Assembly: GCF_039534125.1 (NCBI RefSeq)
Contig: NZ_BAAAUV010000008.1
Location: 248,001 to 312,000, forward strand
Length of the DNA: 64,000 bases
DNA from: Actinocorallia longicatena
GTDB lineage: Bacteria; Actinomycetota; Actinomycetes; Streptosporangiales; Streptosporangiaceae
Direction: 5' to 3'
In this document: in pieces, positions 31,488-44,119 of the stretch
How positions within the stretch are numbered: the first letter of the stretch is position 1
Layout: the number at the start of each line of letters is the position of its first letter
Translations under genes and position numbers: made by a program
The notes under the pieces: model-generated
The model's database searches: none
Told to the model about the DNA's origin: nothing
Seen by the model: only the letters and a program-made list of their open reading frames with translations

Positions 31488-32789
31488 GTGAGCACCTACA
31501 TCATCAGGAACGCCTCGATCCTCGGCGGCGCGACCGCCGACATCCTCGTGCGCGACGGTGAGATCGCCGAGATCGGCCAGGACCTCTCGGCCGCCGCCGC
31601 CGAGATCATCGACGCCACCGGCCTCGTGGCCCTGCCCGGCCTGGTCGACCTGCACACCCATCTGCGCGAGCCCGGCCGCGAGGACAACGAGACCGTCCTG
31701 TCCGGCACCCGGGCCGCCGCCAGGGGCGGCTACACCGCCGTCCACGCGATGGCCAACACCACCCCGGTCGCCGACACCGCGGGCGTCGTCGAGCAGGTCT
31801 GGCGGCTCGGCCGCGAGCACGGCTACTGCGACGTCCAGCCGATCGGCGCCGTCACCGAGGGCATCGAGGGAAAGAAGCTCGCCGAGCTCGGCGCGATGGC
31901 CGACTCCGCCGCGCGCGTCCGGGTCTTCTCCGACGACGGCCACTGCGTCGACGACGCGGTGATCATGCGCCGGGCCCTGGAGTACGTGAAGGCCTTCGAC
32001 GGCGTCGTCGCCCAGCACGCCCAGGAACCGCGTCTCACCGAGGGCGCCCAGATGAACGAGGGCGAGGTCAGCGACCGCCTCGGCATGCGCGGCTGGCCCG
32101 CGGTGGCCGAGGAGGCGATCATCGCGCGCGACTGCCTGCTGGCCGCGCACGTCGGCTCCCGCCTGCACGTCTGCCACGTCTCGACCGCGGGCTCTGTCGA
32201 GATCGTCCGGCAGGCCAAGTCCAAGGGCTGGAACGTCACCGCCGAGGTCACCCCGCACCACCTGTTCCTCACCGACTCCTGCGCCGAGCACAGCCCGACC
32301 GGCGCCTACGACCCGATCTACAAGGTCAACCCGCCGCTGCGCACCCAGGCCGACGTCGACGCCTGCCGTGCGGGCCTGGCCGACGGCACCATCGACGTCG
32401 TCGCCACCGACCACGCGCCGCACGCCCTCGAGGACAAAGAGACCGAGTGGGCCGACGCCGCCATGGGCATGGTCGGCCTGGAGACGGCCCTGAGCGTCGT
32501 CCAGGCCGCGATGGTCGACACCGGCCTGCTCACCTGGGCCGAGGTCGCCGACCGCATGTCGGTCAAGCCCGCCGAGATCGGCCGCCTGGCCGGCCACGGC
32601 CGCCCCCTCGAGGCCGGCTCCCCGGCCAACATCACCCTCTACGACCCCGACTTCAGGGCGAAGGTCGACGCGACGACCTTCGCCTCCAAGAGCCGCAACA
32701 CCCCCTACGCCGGTCTCGAACTGCCCGGACGGGTCGTCGCCACGTTCCTGCGCGGCCGCCCCACGGTGCTGGAAGGAAAGCTCGTATGA
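31488..32789 (+). CDS. pyrC: Dihydroorotase
   Basis: A 433-aa amidohydrolase (class I type) for step 3. Metal ligands: DLHTHLREPG (HxH), the His in VAQHAQEP, HVCHVSTAG and the Asp in ATDHAPHA. GTG start at 31488 after GAGGAGAG. It overlaps carA by ATGA. Confidence 0.96.
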   Translation: MSTYIIRNASILGGATADILVRDGEIAEIGQDLSAAAAEIIDATGLVALPGLVDLHTHLREPGREDNETVLSGTRAAARGGYTAVHAMANTTPVADTAGVVEQVWRLGREHGYCDVQPIGAVTEGIEGKKLAELGAMADSAARVRVFSDDGHCVDDAVIMRRALEYVKAFDGVVAQHAQEPRLTEGAQMNEGEVSDRLGMRGWPAVAEEAIIARDCLLAAHVGSRLHVCHVSTAGSVEIVRQAKSKGWNVTAEVTPHHLFLTDSCAEHSPTGAYDPIYKVNPPLRTQADVDACRAGLADGTIDVVATDHAPHALEDKETEWADAAMGMVGLETALSVVQAAMVDTGLLTWAEVADRMSVKPAEIGRLAGHGRPLEAGSPANITLYDPDFRAKVDATTFASKSRNTPYAGLELPGRVVATFLRGRPTVLEGKLV

Positions 32790-33975
32790 CTGATGCCATG
32801 CTCGTCCTGGAAGACGGACGGGTGTTCCACGGCGTCGCGTTCGGCGCGGAGGGCGAGACCTTCGGCGAGGTCGTCTTCAACACCGGCATGACCGGCTACC
32901 AGGAGACCCTCACCGACCCGTCGTACCACCGGCAGATCGTCGCCATGACCGCCCCTCACATCGGCAACACCGGAGTGAACGACCTCGACCCCGAGTCGTT
33001 CCGGATCCAGGTCGCCGGATACGTCGTCCGCCAGCCCGCCCGGGTCGCCTCCAACTGGCGCGCCCAGCGCTCCCTCGACGCCGAGCTGAAGGCGCACGGC
33101 GTCGTCGGCATCGCGATGCCCGGCACCCGGGCCCTCACCCGGCACCTGCGCGACCGCGGCGCCATGCGCGCCGGGGTCTCCTCGGTCGAGACCGATCCGC
33201 AGGCCCTGCTCCAGCGGGTCCTGGCCAGCCCCGGCATGGCGGGGGCCGACCTCGCCGCCGAGGTCGCCACCAAGGAGGCCTACGTCGTGCCGTCGCGGAC
33301 GGGGGAGACCCGCTTCCGGGTCGCCGCCGTCGACCTCGGCATCAAGGCGATGACCCCGTTCCGGATGGCCGAGCGCGGCTGCGAGGTGACCGTGCTGCCG
33401 GCCACCGCCACCGCGGAGGACATCCTCGCCCTCGACCCCGACGGCGTGTTCTTCTCCAACGGGCCCGGCGACCCCTCCACCGCGGACGCCCAGGTGCACG
33501 CGCTGCGGGGCGTGCTCGCCGCCGGCAGGCCGTTCTTCGGCATCTGCTTCGGCAACCAGATCTTCGGGCGCGCGCTCGGCCTCGGCACCTACAAGCTGAG
33601 GTTCGGGCACCGCGGCGTCAACCAGCCGGTCCAGGACCGCCGCACCGGCCGTGTCGAGATCTCCGCCCACAACCACGGGTTCGCCGTCGACGCCCCGCTG
33701 GACGGCCCGTTCGAGACCCCCTTCGGACGCGCCGAGGTCTCCCACGTGAACCTCAACGACGGCTGCGTCGAGGGACTGCGCCTGCTCGACCGCCCCGGCT
33801 TCAGCGTCCAGTACCACCCCGAGGCCGCCGCGGGCCCGCACGACTCCACCCTCCTGTTCGACCAGTTCTGCGCCATGATGCAGGCCGCCCAGGCCGCGTC
33901 CGCCGCCGAACCCGGGACCTCCGCTCCGAACGCCGCCGAGCAGGGCGCGCCCGCCACCCCCGAGGAAGGTGCCTG

Positions 33976-33976
<1 letters not shown>
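32786..33976 (+). CDS. carA: Carbamoyl-phosphate synthase small subunit
   Basis: A 396-aa glutaminase subunit. The N-terminal CPSase_sm domain (VLEDGRVFHGVAFGAEGETF) is followed by the amidotransferase with nucleophile FFGICFGNQIFG and the His/Glu of QYHPEAAAGPHD. After the catalytic domain is a tail of about 30 residues rich in Ala, Pro and Glu that is not part of the family core. In an overlapping pyrC-carA-carB arrangement, with no extra gene between pyrC and carA. Confidence 0.96.
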
Positions 33977-37284
<3,308 letters not shown>

Positions 37285-37337
37285 GCCGGGATCAGCAAGC
37301 AGAGGAAAGAGAGGCCGCCATCTCCGCCGAGGGACCA

Positions 37338-38207
37338 GTGCAGTCGCCGGGCACCGTGCTCACGGTCCGGCAGGTGGCGGCCTACCACGCGATGACGCTC
37401 GTCGCCCCCGCGGTGGCCGAGCGCTTCCGGCCGGGCCAGTTCCTGGCCATCGCGGTGGGCGGTGAGCACACCTCGCTCCTCGCCCGCCGCTGCTTCCCGA
37501 TCTACGAGGTGAAGTCGGACTACGGCGGCACCGTCGAGCTCGTCTTCGAGGCGACCGACCCGGGCACGAACTGGCTGGCCTCACGGCGCTCGCGCGACGC
37601 GGTCGACGTCATCGGCCCGCTCGGCCGCCCCTTCCCGCTCCCGCGCGACCCGGCGAGCTGCCTGCTGGTCGGCGGCGCGCAGGGCGCCAGCGGCCTGTTC
37701 TCCCTCGCCGACGCGCTGCGCAGGCGCGACTGCCAGACCCACTTCGTGCTCGCGGCGCCGCACGGCGCCCAGATCTTCGGCGCCCGGTCCGCCCAGCGCA
37801 TCGGCGACAGCGCCACGGTGATCACCCGTGACGGCTCCCTGGGCACCGCGGGCAGCGTCCCCGACCTGCTCCCGCGCATCATCGACGAGTCGCGCGCCGA
37901 CGTGATCTACGCCGCGGGGCCGACCGCCCTGATGAGCGCGGTCTCCTCCGTCGCCGCCGCCCACGGGATCCCCTGCCAGGTCAGCGTCGCCGAGCTGCTG
38001 GCCTCCACCTCGGCCTGCGGGATCGGCACCTGCCAGTCCTGCGTCCTGCCGGTCATCGGCGACGACGGCATCACCCGCATGGCCCGCGCCTGCACCGAGG
38101 GGCCGGTCCTGCGCGGCGAGCGCGTCCGCTGGTCCGACCTCGGCACGATCCCGCTGGACGCCATGGGCGGGCCCCGGGCCCCCTCCTCGGCCATCACGGC
38201 CCCCTGA
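37338..38207 (+). CDS. pyrK: Dihydroorotate dehydrogenase electron-transfer subunit
   Basis: A 289-aa FAD/[2Fe-2S] protein that passes electrons from class 1B PyrD to NAD. The FAD-binding domain is at the N-terminus (GQFLAIAVGGEH), the NAD domain starts at LLVGGAQGASGLFSLADAL, and the cluster Cys are in TSACGIGTCQSCVLPV plus a later ARACTEGPVL. The GTG at 37338 with GAGGG before it gives a normal length; the frame upstream overlaps carB and is not conserved. Confidence 0.92.
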   Translation: MQSPGTVLTVRQVAAYHAMTLVAPAVAERFRPGQFLAIAVGGEHTSLLARRCFPIYEVKSDYGGTVELVFEATDPGTNWLASRRSRDAVDVIGPLGRPFPLPRDPASCLLVGGAQGASGLFSLADALRRRDCQTHFVLAAPHGAQIFGARSAQRIGDSATVITRDGSLGTAGSVPDLLPRIIDESRADVIYAAGPTALMSAVSSVAAAHGIPCQVSVAELLASTSACGIGTCQSCVLPVIGDDGITRMARACTEGPVLRGERVRWSDLGTIPLDAMGGPRAPSSAITAP

Positions 38208-38229
38208 AACCCGATCCTGGAGGAGTGTC

Positions 38230-39243
38230 GTGGAGCTGAGGACGAAGATCGGGGCACTGGAGCTGCCCAACCCCGTCGTGAGCGCCGCGGGCTGCGGCGG
38301 CAGCGGGCGCGAACTGGCGCAGTTCACCGACCTGGCCCGTCTCGGGGCGTTCGTGACGTCGTCGGTGATGCTCCAGGCGCGCGCGGGCCGGCCGACGCCC
38401 CGGGTGGCCGAGACGCCGTCCGGGCTGCTGACGGCCATGGGCCTGCCCGGCCCGGGGATCGAGGGGTTCCTCGGCCGCGACCTGCCGTGGCTGGCCGAGA
38501 AGGAGGCCCGGGTCGTCGTGTCGGTCGGCGGCAACAGCGTGAGCGAGTTCGGCGAGGTCGCCAAGCGCCTCGTGGACTCCCCGCTGGCCGCGACCGTCGC
38601 GGGCGTGGAGATCAACGTGGCGTGCCCGAACGTCGAGGACCGGGGGAGGATGTTCGCCGCGTCCCCTTCGGCCGCCTCCGAGGTCGTCAGGGCCGTACGG
38701 GGGGCGGTGCCGCGCGACGTGCCCGTCCTCGCCAAGCTCTCGCCCGACGTGACCGACATCGCGACGATCGCGCTGGCGTGCGCCGACGCGGGCGTCACCG
38801 GGCTGTCCCTGATCAACACCATGGCGGGCCTGGCGATCGATCCCGGCACGCTGCGGCCCGTCCTGACCGGGATCTCCGGCGGGCTCTCCGGCCCCGCGCT
38901 CCGCCCCGTCGCGCTGCGCTGCGTCTACCAGGTCCACTCCGCGCTGCCCGGGCTGCCGATCATCGGCGGCGGGGGAGTGGCCACCGGCCGCGACGCCCTG
39001 GAGTTCCTCGCGGCGGGCGCCAGCGCCGTCTCGGTGGGCACGACGCTGCTGCACGACCCCTCGGCCCCCGCCAGGATCCTCAAGGAGCTGGAGGAGGCGC
39101 TGACGGCCCGCGGTCTCGGCCGGGTCGCCGACGCCGTCGGCCTCGCGCACAAGCCCGCCGGCTACGTCCCGCCGCAGGTCGTGCGGAGCGAGCCCGAAGA
39201 ACGCATCCCCGAACCGAGCGACCAGCAGGAGAGTGCCCCGTGA
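38230..39243 (+). CDS. pyrD: Dihydroorotate dehydrogenase, class 1B catalytic subunit
   Basis: A 337-aa FMN TIM barrel. The active-site loop has Cys (VEINVACPNVEDRG), which marks class 1; pairing with pyrK shows class 1B, using NAD rather than quinone. FMN contacts PIIGGGGVATGRDALEFLAAGAS are present. GTG start after GGAGGAG. The C-terminal 25 residues are Glu/Pro-rich and non-conserved. Overlaps pyrF by GTGA. Confidence 0.94.
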   Translation: MELRTKIGALELPNPVVSAAGCGGSGRELAQFTDLARLGAFVTSSVMLQARAGRPTPRVAETPSGLLTAMGLPGPGIEGFLGRDLPWLAEKEARVVVSVGGNSVSEFGEVAKRLVDSPLAATVAGVEINVACPNVEDRGRMFAASPSAASEVVRAVRGAVPRDVPVLAKLSPDVTDIATIALACADAGVTGLSLINTMAGLAIDPGTLRPVLTGISGGLSGPALRPVALRCVYQVHSALPGLPIIGGGGVATGRDALEFLAAGASAVSVGTTLLHDPSAPARILKELEEALTARGLGRVADAVGLAHKPAGYVPPQVVRSEPEERIPEPSDQQESAP

Positions 39244-39935
39244 CCGCCGCCGCCCCCATCGCCGTCGCGCTGGACGCGCCGAACCTGGAGACCGCCGCCC
39301 GATGGGCCTCGCTGGTCACCCCGCACGTCAGCACCCTCAAGGTCGGCCTCGAGCTCTACCTGAAGTACGGGCCCGACGCGGTGGCCAGCATCCGCGGCGC
39401 GTCGAGGATCCAGGTGTTCCTCGATCTCAAGCTGCACGACATCCCCAACACCGTCGCGGGCGCCGCCCGTTCGGTGGCGCGCCTCAAGCCGGCCTACCTG
39501 ACCGTCCACGCCCAGGGGGGCGCGGACATGATCAAAGCAGCCGTCGAGGCCGTCCCGCAGACGAAGATCACGGCTGTGACGGTCCTCACATCGCTGGGCG
39601 AGGGGGATCTGGCCGCCACCGGCCTCGCGGGGCCCGCCTCGGACGCCGTCCGGCGGCTCGCCGCCCTCGCGGTGGGGGCCGGGGCGCGGGCCCTCGTGTG
39701 CTCCCCGCAGGAGGTCGCCGCGGTCCGCGCGGAGATCGGGACCGAAATCGACCTGATCACCCCGGGAGTGCGACCGAAAGGCGCGAAAGCGGACGACCAG
39801 ACACGAATTTCCACCCCCGAAGAGGCCCTCGCGGCGGGTGCCGATCTGCTCGTGATCGGACGCCCGATCACCGGCGCGGCCGACCCCGGAGCCGCCGCCG
39901 CGGCGATCGCGGCGGGCCTGCGGCACCGCGCCTGA
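39240..39935 (+). CDS. pyrF: Orotidine 5'-phosphate decarboxylase
   Basis: A 231-aa TIM barrel that makes UMP. The catalytic array is FLDLKLHDIPNTV (K-D-K...D type), with LTVHAQGGADM and the phosphate-binding end DLITPGVRPKGAKADDQ. Last gene of the pyr operon. The 184-bp gap after it holds no clear terminator but an AT-rich promoter region for mihF. Confidence 0.96.
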   Translation: MTAAAPIAVALDAPNLETAARWASLVTPHVSTLKVGLELYLKYGPDAVASIRGASRIQVFLDLKLHDIPNTVAGAARSVARLKPAYLTVHAQGGADMIKAAVEAVPQTKITAVTVLTSLGEGDLAATGLAGPASDAVRRLAALAVGAGARALVCSPQEVAAVRAEIGTEIDLITPGVRPKGAKADDQTRISTPEEALAAGADLLVIGRPITGAADPGAAAAAIAAGLRHRA

Positions 39936-40044
39936 GAACCCCCAGGCAGCAGGGGTCGCGGGCCGTTTTGGTCGACACGTCGTAGTGATGCGATTACAGG
40001 AAGTGAATTTCGTAAATTTCTGGCGGGATAAAGCACCTATCACG

Positions 40045-40074
40045 TTGCTTTATAGGGGGGAAAGTCGCTAGTTT
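40045..40074 (+). promoter_or_regulatory. Candidate mihF promoter
   Basis: TTGCTT (40045-40050) and TAGTTT (40069-40074) are 18 bp apart. The 60 bp upstream are unusually AT-rich for this window (runs such as GAATTTCGTAAATTTC), which may serve as an UP-like or nucleoid-protein site. Confidence 0.5.
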
Positions 40075-40119
40075 CCGGGGCGTCCGATCCCGTCGAGTGG
40101 AATCACGAGGTGACCCGGC

Positions 40120-40437
40120 GTGGCTCTTCCGCCCCTAACCCCCGAACAGCGTGCCGCGGCCCTGGAAAAGGCTGCCCAGGCCCGCCGTGAGCGCGCGGAG
40201 GTCAAGAACAAGCTCAAGCACGGTGGGACCTCTCTCTCCGAGGTCCTCAAAGCGGGCCAGAGCGATGACATCGTCGGAAAGATGAAGGTCTCGGCTCTTC
40301 TGGAATCGCTTCCGGGCGTGGGCAAGGTTCGCGCCAAGCAGATCATGGAGCGCCTCGGCATCGCCGAGTCCCGCAGAGTGCGGGGCCTGGGTGCCAACCA
40401 GCGCGCTTCCCTGGAACGCGAGTTCGGCGGCAAGTAA
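40120..40437 (+). CDS. mihF: Integration host factor, actinobacterial type (sIHF/mIHF)
   Basis: A 105-aa nucleoid-associated protein unrelated to the alpha/beta IHF of proteobacteria. The N-terminal helix is highly charged (EKAAQARRERAEVKNKLKHG), and the helix-two-turn-helix DNA-binding part reads VSALLESLPGVGKVRAKQIM with RRVRGLGANQRASL after it. It bends DNA and affects topology and development in Streptomyces. GTG start after GAGGTGA. Lies between pyrF and gmk as in other actinomycetes. Confidence 0.95.
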   Translation: MALPPLTPEQRAAALEKAAQARRERAEVKNKLKHGGTSLSEVLKAGQSDDIVGKMKVSALLESLPGVGKVRAKQIMERLGIAESRRVRGLGANQRASLEREFGGK

Positions 40438-40467
40438 CAGCCGTCATCTGCGAGGCCGGTAAGACCC

Positions 40468-40509
40468 TTCGGCCGCCCCTCCGGGTGAAGACGCGGAGGG
40501 GCGGCCGAA
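40468..40509 (+). terminator. Strong terminator between mihF and gmk
   Basis: A perfect 16-bp stem (TTCGGCCGCCCCTCCG, 40468-40483, complement 40494-40509) with a 10-nt loop starts 30 bp after the mihF stop. Confidence 0.9.
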
Positions 40510-40546
40510 CGTGATCAGCCGTTCGGGTGTGGTAGATATCGAGGCG

Positions 40547-41146
40547 ATGGACACCAACGCTTTCCCCGCACGTCGCCTCACGGTCCTCTCGGGCCCCTCG
40601 GGGGTCGGTAAGAGCACCGTTGTCGCGGAACTCCGTAAGTCGCACCCCGAGGTGTGGCTGTCGGTTTCGGCGACCACTCGCAAACCCCGCCCGGGTGAGA
40701 CGCACGGAGTCGAGTACTTCTTCGTCGAACGGGACGAGTTCCGGCGCATGGTCGCCGACGGCGAACTGCTGGAATGGGCCGAGTTCGCGGGCAATCTCTA
40801 CGGAACCCCGCGTGGAGCCGTCCAGGAGAGGCTGGAATCGGGGGTGCCCACCCTGCTGGAGATCGACCTCCAGGGTGCCGAGCAGGTCCGCGCGACCGCT
40901 CCCGACGCCTTCCTGGTCTTCCTCGCCCCTCCCACGTGGGAGGAGCTGGTCAAGCGCCTCACCGGCCGTGGCACCGAGTCGGCCGAGGTGATCGCCCGGC
41001 GGCTCAAGGAGGGCGAGCGGGAGATGGCCACCCGCGACACCCCGGGGCTGTTCGACGTCGAGCTGGTCAACGAGTCCGTCGAGAGCGTGTGCAAGCAGCT
41101 CGTCGACCTCATGGGCGCACAGGCCGGGGCCGCCCCGGAGCGGTGA
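40547..41146 (+). CDS. gmk: Guanylate kinase
   Basis: A 199-aa kinase converting GMP to GDP. P-loop LSGPSGVGKST, GMP-binding SATTRKPRPGETHGVEYFF split over the lid, and EIDLQGAEQVR. ATG 40547 is preferred over the in-frame GTG at 40511 because TAGATA (40533-40538) lies 8 bases before it, a leaderless arrangement, and 40511 falls right after the terminator. Confidence 0.95.
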   Translation: MDTNAFPARRLTVLSGPSGVGKSTVVAELRKSHPEVWLSVSATTRKPRPGETHGVEYFFVERDEFRRMVADGELLEWAEFAGNLYGTPRGAVQERLESGVPTLLEIDLQGAEQVRATAPDAFLVFLAPPTWEELVKRLTGRGTESAEVIARRLKEGEREMATRDTPGLFDVELVNESVESVCKQLVDLMGAQAGAAPER

Positions 41147-41228
41147 CGCTTGACAACTGATAGTCTTCCATGCTGACCTGCGAGACGCTTTCCGGCGGCT
41201 CGCTCCATGATCACCGAAAGGCTACGGC

Positions 41229-41483
41229 GTGGCAGCCAACAGCGAAGGCATCACCAACCCGTCGATCGACGATCTGCTCGAGGTCGTCGACACCAAGTAC
41301 GGCCTGGTGAGCATCGCGGCCAAGCGGGCCCGGCAGATCAACGCCTACTACGCGCAGCTCGGCGAGGGCCTGCTGGAGTACGTGGGACCGCTGGTCGAGA
41401 CCCAGGTCCAGGAGAAGCCGCTCTCCATCGCCCTGCGCGAGGTGCGCGAGGGGCTCCTGCACACCGAGCCCATCGAGGCCTGA
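41229..41483 (+). CDS. rpoZ: RNA polymerase omega subunit
   Basis: An 84-aa subunit that helps beta-prime folding. IDDLLEVVDTKYGLVSIAAKRARQINAYY is the conserved core (read across two segments), with VQEKPLSIALREV near the end. GTG start; GAAAGG lies upstream. The preceding gap has TTGACA and TAGTCT elements close to the gmk stop, but their spacing does not make one clear promoter. Confidence 0.96.
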   Translation: MAANSEGITNPSIDDLLEVVDTKYGLVSIAAKRARQINAYYAQLGEGLLEYVGPLVETQVQEKPLSIALREVREGLLHTEPIEA

Positions 41484-41488
41484 CGGAC

Positions 41489-42703
41489 TTGTCCGGCCCG
41501 AACTCCGTCGCCGACAAGCCGCGGGTGGTCCTCGGCGTCGGTGCCGGGATCGCCTCTTACAAGGTGTGCGAGCTGCTCCGGCGGCTCACCGAGTCCGGGC
41601 ACGCGGTCCGGGTGGTTCCGACCAGGGACGCGCTGCGTTTCGTGGGCGAGCCGACCTGGGCGGCGCTGTCCGGGCAGCCCGTCTCCACCGAGGTGTGGAA
41701 CTCCGTCAGCGAGGTCCCGCACGTCCGGATCGGGCAGGACGCCGACCTCGTCTTCGTCGCCCCCGCCACCGCGGACCTGCTCGCCAGGGCCGCGCACGGG
41801 CTCGCCGACGACCTGCTGACCAACACGCTCCTGACCGCCCGGTGTCCCGTGGTGTTCGCGCCCGCGATGCACACCGAGATGTGGGAGCACCCCGCGACCC
41901 AGGCCAACGTGGCCACCCTGCGCGCTCGCGGCTGCGTCGTGATCGAGCCCGCCTCCGGCCGGCTGACCGGCGCCGACACCGGCAAGGGCAGGCTGCCCGA
42001 TCCGGGTGAGCTGTTCGAGGTCGCGGTGCGGATCCTGGCGGGCACGACGTCGGACCTCGCGGGCCGCCACGTCGTGGTGTCCGCGGGCGGCACGCGCGAG
42101 CCGATCGACCCGGTGCGCTTCATCGGCAACCGGTCGTCGGGGCTCCAGGGGTACGCCCTGGCGAAGGTCGCCGCCGCGCGCGGCGCCAAGGTCACGCTGG
42201 TGGCCGCGAACACCGCCCTGCCCGACCCGGCGGGGGTCTCGGTCGTGCGGGTCGGCTCGGCGCTGGAGATGCGCGAGGCCGTCCACGCCGCCGCGCCCGC
42301 CGCGGACGTCGTCGTGATGGCCGCGGCCGTCGCCGACTTCCGGCCGGTGTCGGCCGCGGGCCAGAAGATCAAAAAGACCGAAGAATCGGATACTTTGCCT
42401 ATCGAATTGGTGAAGAATCCGGATATCCTGGCCGAACTGGTCGTCCAGCGGGCCTCGGGACAGGTCATCGTCGGCTTCGCCGCCGAGACCGACAACGTCC
42501 TGGAGCACGGACGGGCCAAGCTGGCACGCAAGGGTTGTGACCTGCTGGTCGTCAACCAGGTGGGGGAGAACCTCACCTTCGGGGCCCCCGACAACGCCGG
42601 GGTGATTCTCTCCGCTACCGGTTCCGAACGGGAGATTCCGCTCGGGACCAAGGAGGAGCTCGCCGCCGCGGTGTGGGACGAGGTCGCCACGCTGCTCGCC
42701 TGA
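41489..42703 (+). CDS. coaBC: Bifunctional phosphopantothenoylcysteine decarboxylase/synthetase
   Basis: A 404-aa coenzyme A biosynthesis protein. CoaC flavoprotein domain (about 10-185): VVLGVGAGIASYKVCELL, active-site His in EVPHVRIGQ, PAMHTEMWEHP. CoaB domain (about 190-404): VVVSAGGTREPIDPVRFIGN, KIKKTEES, ELVKNPDILAEL with the substrate Asn/Lys. The start is probably TTG 41489, 5 bases after the rpoZ stop, which gives the usual short N-terminus (LSGPNSVADKPRVVLG); GTG 41525 would cut into the first strand. Confidence 0.93.
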   Translation: MSGPNSVADKPRVVLGVGAGIASYKVCELLRRLTESGHAVRVVPTRDALRFVGEPTWAALSGQPVSTEVWNSVSEVPHVRIGQDADLVFVAPATADLLARAAHGLADDLLTNTLLTARCPVVFAPAMHTEMWEHPATQANVATLRARGCVVIEPASGRLTGADTGKGRLPDPGELFEVAVRILAGTTSDLAGRHVVVSAGGTREPIDPVRFIGNRSSGLQGYALAKVAAARGAKVTLVAANTALPDPAGVSVVRVGSALEMREAVHAAAPAADVVVMAAAVADFRPVSAAGQKIKKTEESDTLPIELVKNPDILAELVVQRASGQVIVGFAAETDNVLEHGRAKLARKGCDLLVVNQVGENLTFGAPDNAGVILSATGSEREIPLGTKEELAAAVWDEVATLLA

Positions 42704-42733
42704 CCTGGCCTCCGTAAACATGGTCAGTGCCAC

Positions 42734-42739
42734 TAGACT
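42734..42739 (+). promoter_or_regulatory. Likely -10 box of metK
   Basis: TAGACT stands 82 bases before the metK start, giving a leader of about 75 nt. No SAM riboswitch pattern was found in that leader; it ends with CAAGGAG as ribosome site. Confidence 0.45.
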
Positions 42740-42820
42740 GCGTTCGCCGTCCGGTCTCACCGCCGGCGGCCCACGCCGAAACCGCCTGCGAGTCAGCAGC
42801 CGCTGCAAGGAGTTCACGTA

Positions 42821-44020
42821 GTGTCGCGACGCCTCTTCACGTCTGAATCGGTCACCGAGGGCCACCCGGACAAGATCGCCGACCAGATTTCCGACGCGAT
42901 CCTCGACGCCATGCTCAAGGACGACCCGAAGAGCCGGGTCGCCGTCGAGACCATGATCACCACTGGCCAGGTGCACGTGGCCGGCGAGGTCACCACCGAG
43001 ACCTACGTGGACATCCCCGGTGTCATCCGGGAGAAGATCCTCGAGATCGGCTACGACTCGTCCGCCAAGGGCTTCGACGGCCACTCCTGCGGCGTGTCGG
43101 TGTCCATCGGCGCCCAGTCGCCCGACATCGCGCAGGGCGTCGACGACGCCTACGAGAGCCGCGAGGAGCAGGGACAGGACGAGCTCGACCGCCAGGGCGC
43201 GGGCGACCAGGGCCTCATGTTCGGCTACGCCACGAACGAGACCCCCAACCTGATGCCGCTGCCGATCACCATCGCGCACCGGCTCTCGGAGCGCCTGTCG
43301 CAGGTCCGCAAGGACGGCACCGTTCCCTACCTGCGCCCCGACGGCAAGACCCAGGTCACCATCGAGTACGACGGCGCCAAGGCCGTCCGCCTTGACACCG
43401 TGGTCGTCTCCTCGCAGCACGCTCCTGACATCTCGCTCAAGGAGCTGCTGACCCCGGACATCAAGGAGCACGTCGTCGACGTGGTCCTGGCCGAGTTCAA
43501 GGACGACCTCGACATCGAGGGCTACCGCCTGCTGGTCAACCCGACCGGCCGCTTCGAGATCGGCGGCCCGATGGGCGACGCCGGCCTCACCGGCCGCAAG
43601 ATCATCGTCGACACCTACGGCGGCATGGCCCGTCACGGCGGCGGCGCCTTCTCCGGCAAGGACCCGTCCAAGGTCGACCGCTCCGCCGCCTACGCGATGC
43701 GCTGGGTCGCCAAGAACATCGTCGCGGCCGGGCTCGCCGACCGCGCCGAGGTCCAGGTCGCCTACGCCATCGGCAAGGCGCAGCCCGTCGGTGTGTTCGT
43801 CGAGACCTTCGGCACCGAGAAGGTCGACATCGCCAGGATCCAGGAAGCGGTCCTGACGGTCTTCGACCTCCGCCCCGCCGCGATCGTCCGCGACCTCGAC
43901 CTGCTCCGCCCGATCTACTCCCAGACCGCTGCCTACGGCCACTTCGGCCGCGAGGTCCCGGACTTCTCCTGGGAGCGCACCGACCGCGCCGGCGCCCTGC
44001 GCACCGCCGCCGGTCTGTAG
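42821..44020 (+). CDS. metK: S-adenosylmethionine synthetase
   Basis: A 399-aa enzyme. N-terminal FTSESVTEGHPDKIADQISD, GAGDQGLMFGYA, the P-loop-like GGGAFSGKDPSKVDRSAAYA and FGREVPDFSWE at the C-terminus are present. Makes SAM from methionine and ATP. GTG start at 42821. Confidence 0.98.
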   Translation: MSRRLFTSESVTEGHPDKIADQISDAILDAMLKDDPKSRVAVETMITTGQVHVAGEVTTETYVDIPGVIREKILEIGYDSSAKGFDGHSCGVSVSIGAQSPDIAQGVDDAYESREEQGQDELDRQGAGDQGLMFGYATNETPNLMPLPITIAHRLSERLSQVRKDGTVPYLRPDGKTQVTIEYDGAKAVRLDTVVVSSQHAPDISLKELLTPDIKEHVVDVVLAEFKDDLDIEGYRLLVNPTGRFEIGGPMGDAGLTGRKIIVDTYGGMARHGGGAFSGKDPSKVDRSAAYAMRWVAKNIVAAGLADRAEVQVAYAIGKAQPVGVFVETFGTEKVDIARIQEAVLTVFDLRPAAIVRDLDLLRPIYSQTAAYGHFGREVPDFSWERTDRAGALRTAAGL

Positions 44021-44048
44021 ATCTCCCGGTTTCAGCTGTCCCGGTCCA

Positions 44049-44103
44049 CGCGGACGGCCCGCGTCCCGCCCCGGTCTCAGGGGCGGGACGCGGGCCGTCC
44101 GCG
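44049..44103. terminator. Very long terminator hairpin after metK
   Basis: A perfect 24-bp stem (arms 44049-44072 and 44080-44103, beginning CGCGGACGGCCCGCG) with a 7-nt loop lies between metK and the convergent HAD gene, and can serve both. Confidence 0.92.
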
Positions 44104-44119
44104 TTCCCGGGGTTCTCGC

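Noticed and set aside
42740..42820. Possible SAM riboswitch ahead of metK
   Set aside because: None of the conserved SAM-I or SAM-IV blocks could be found; only a short leader with a ribosome site is seen.
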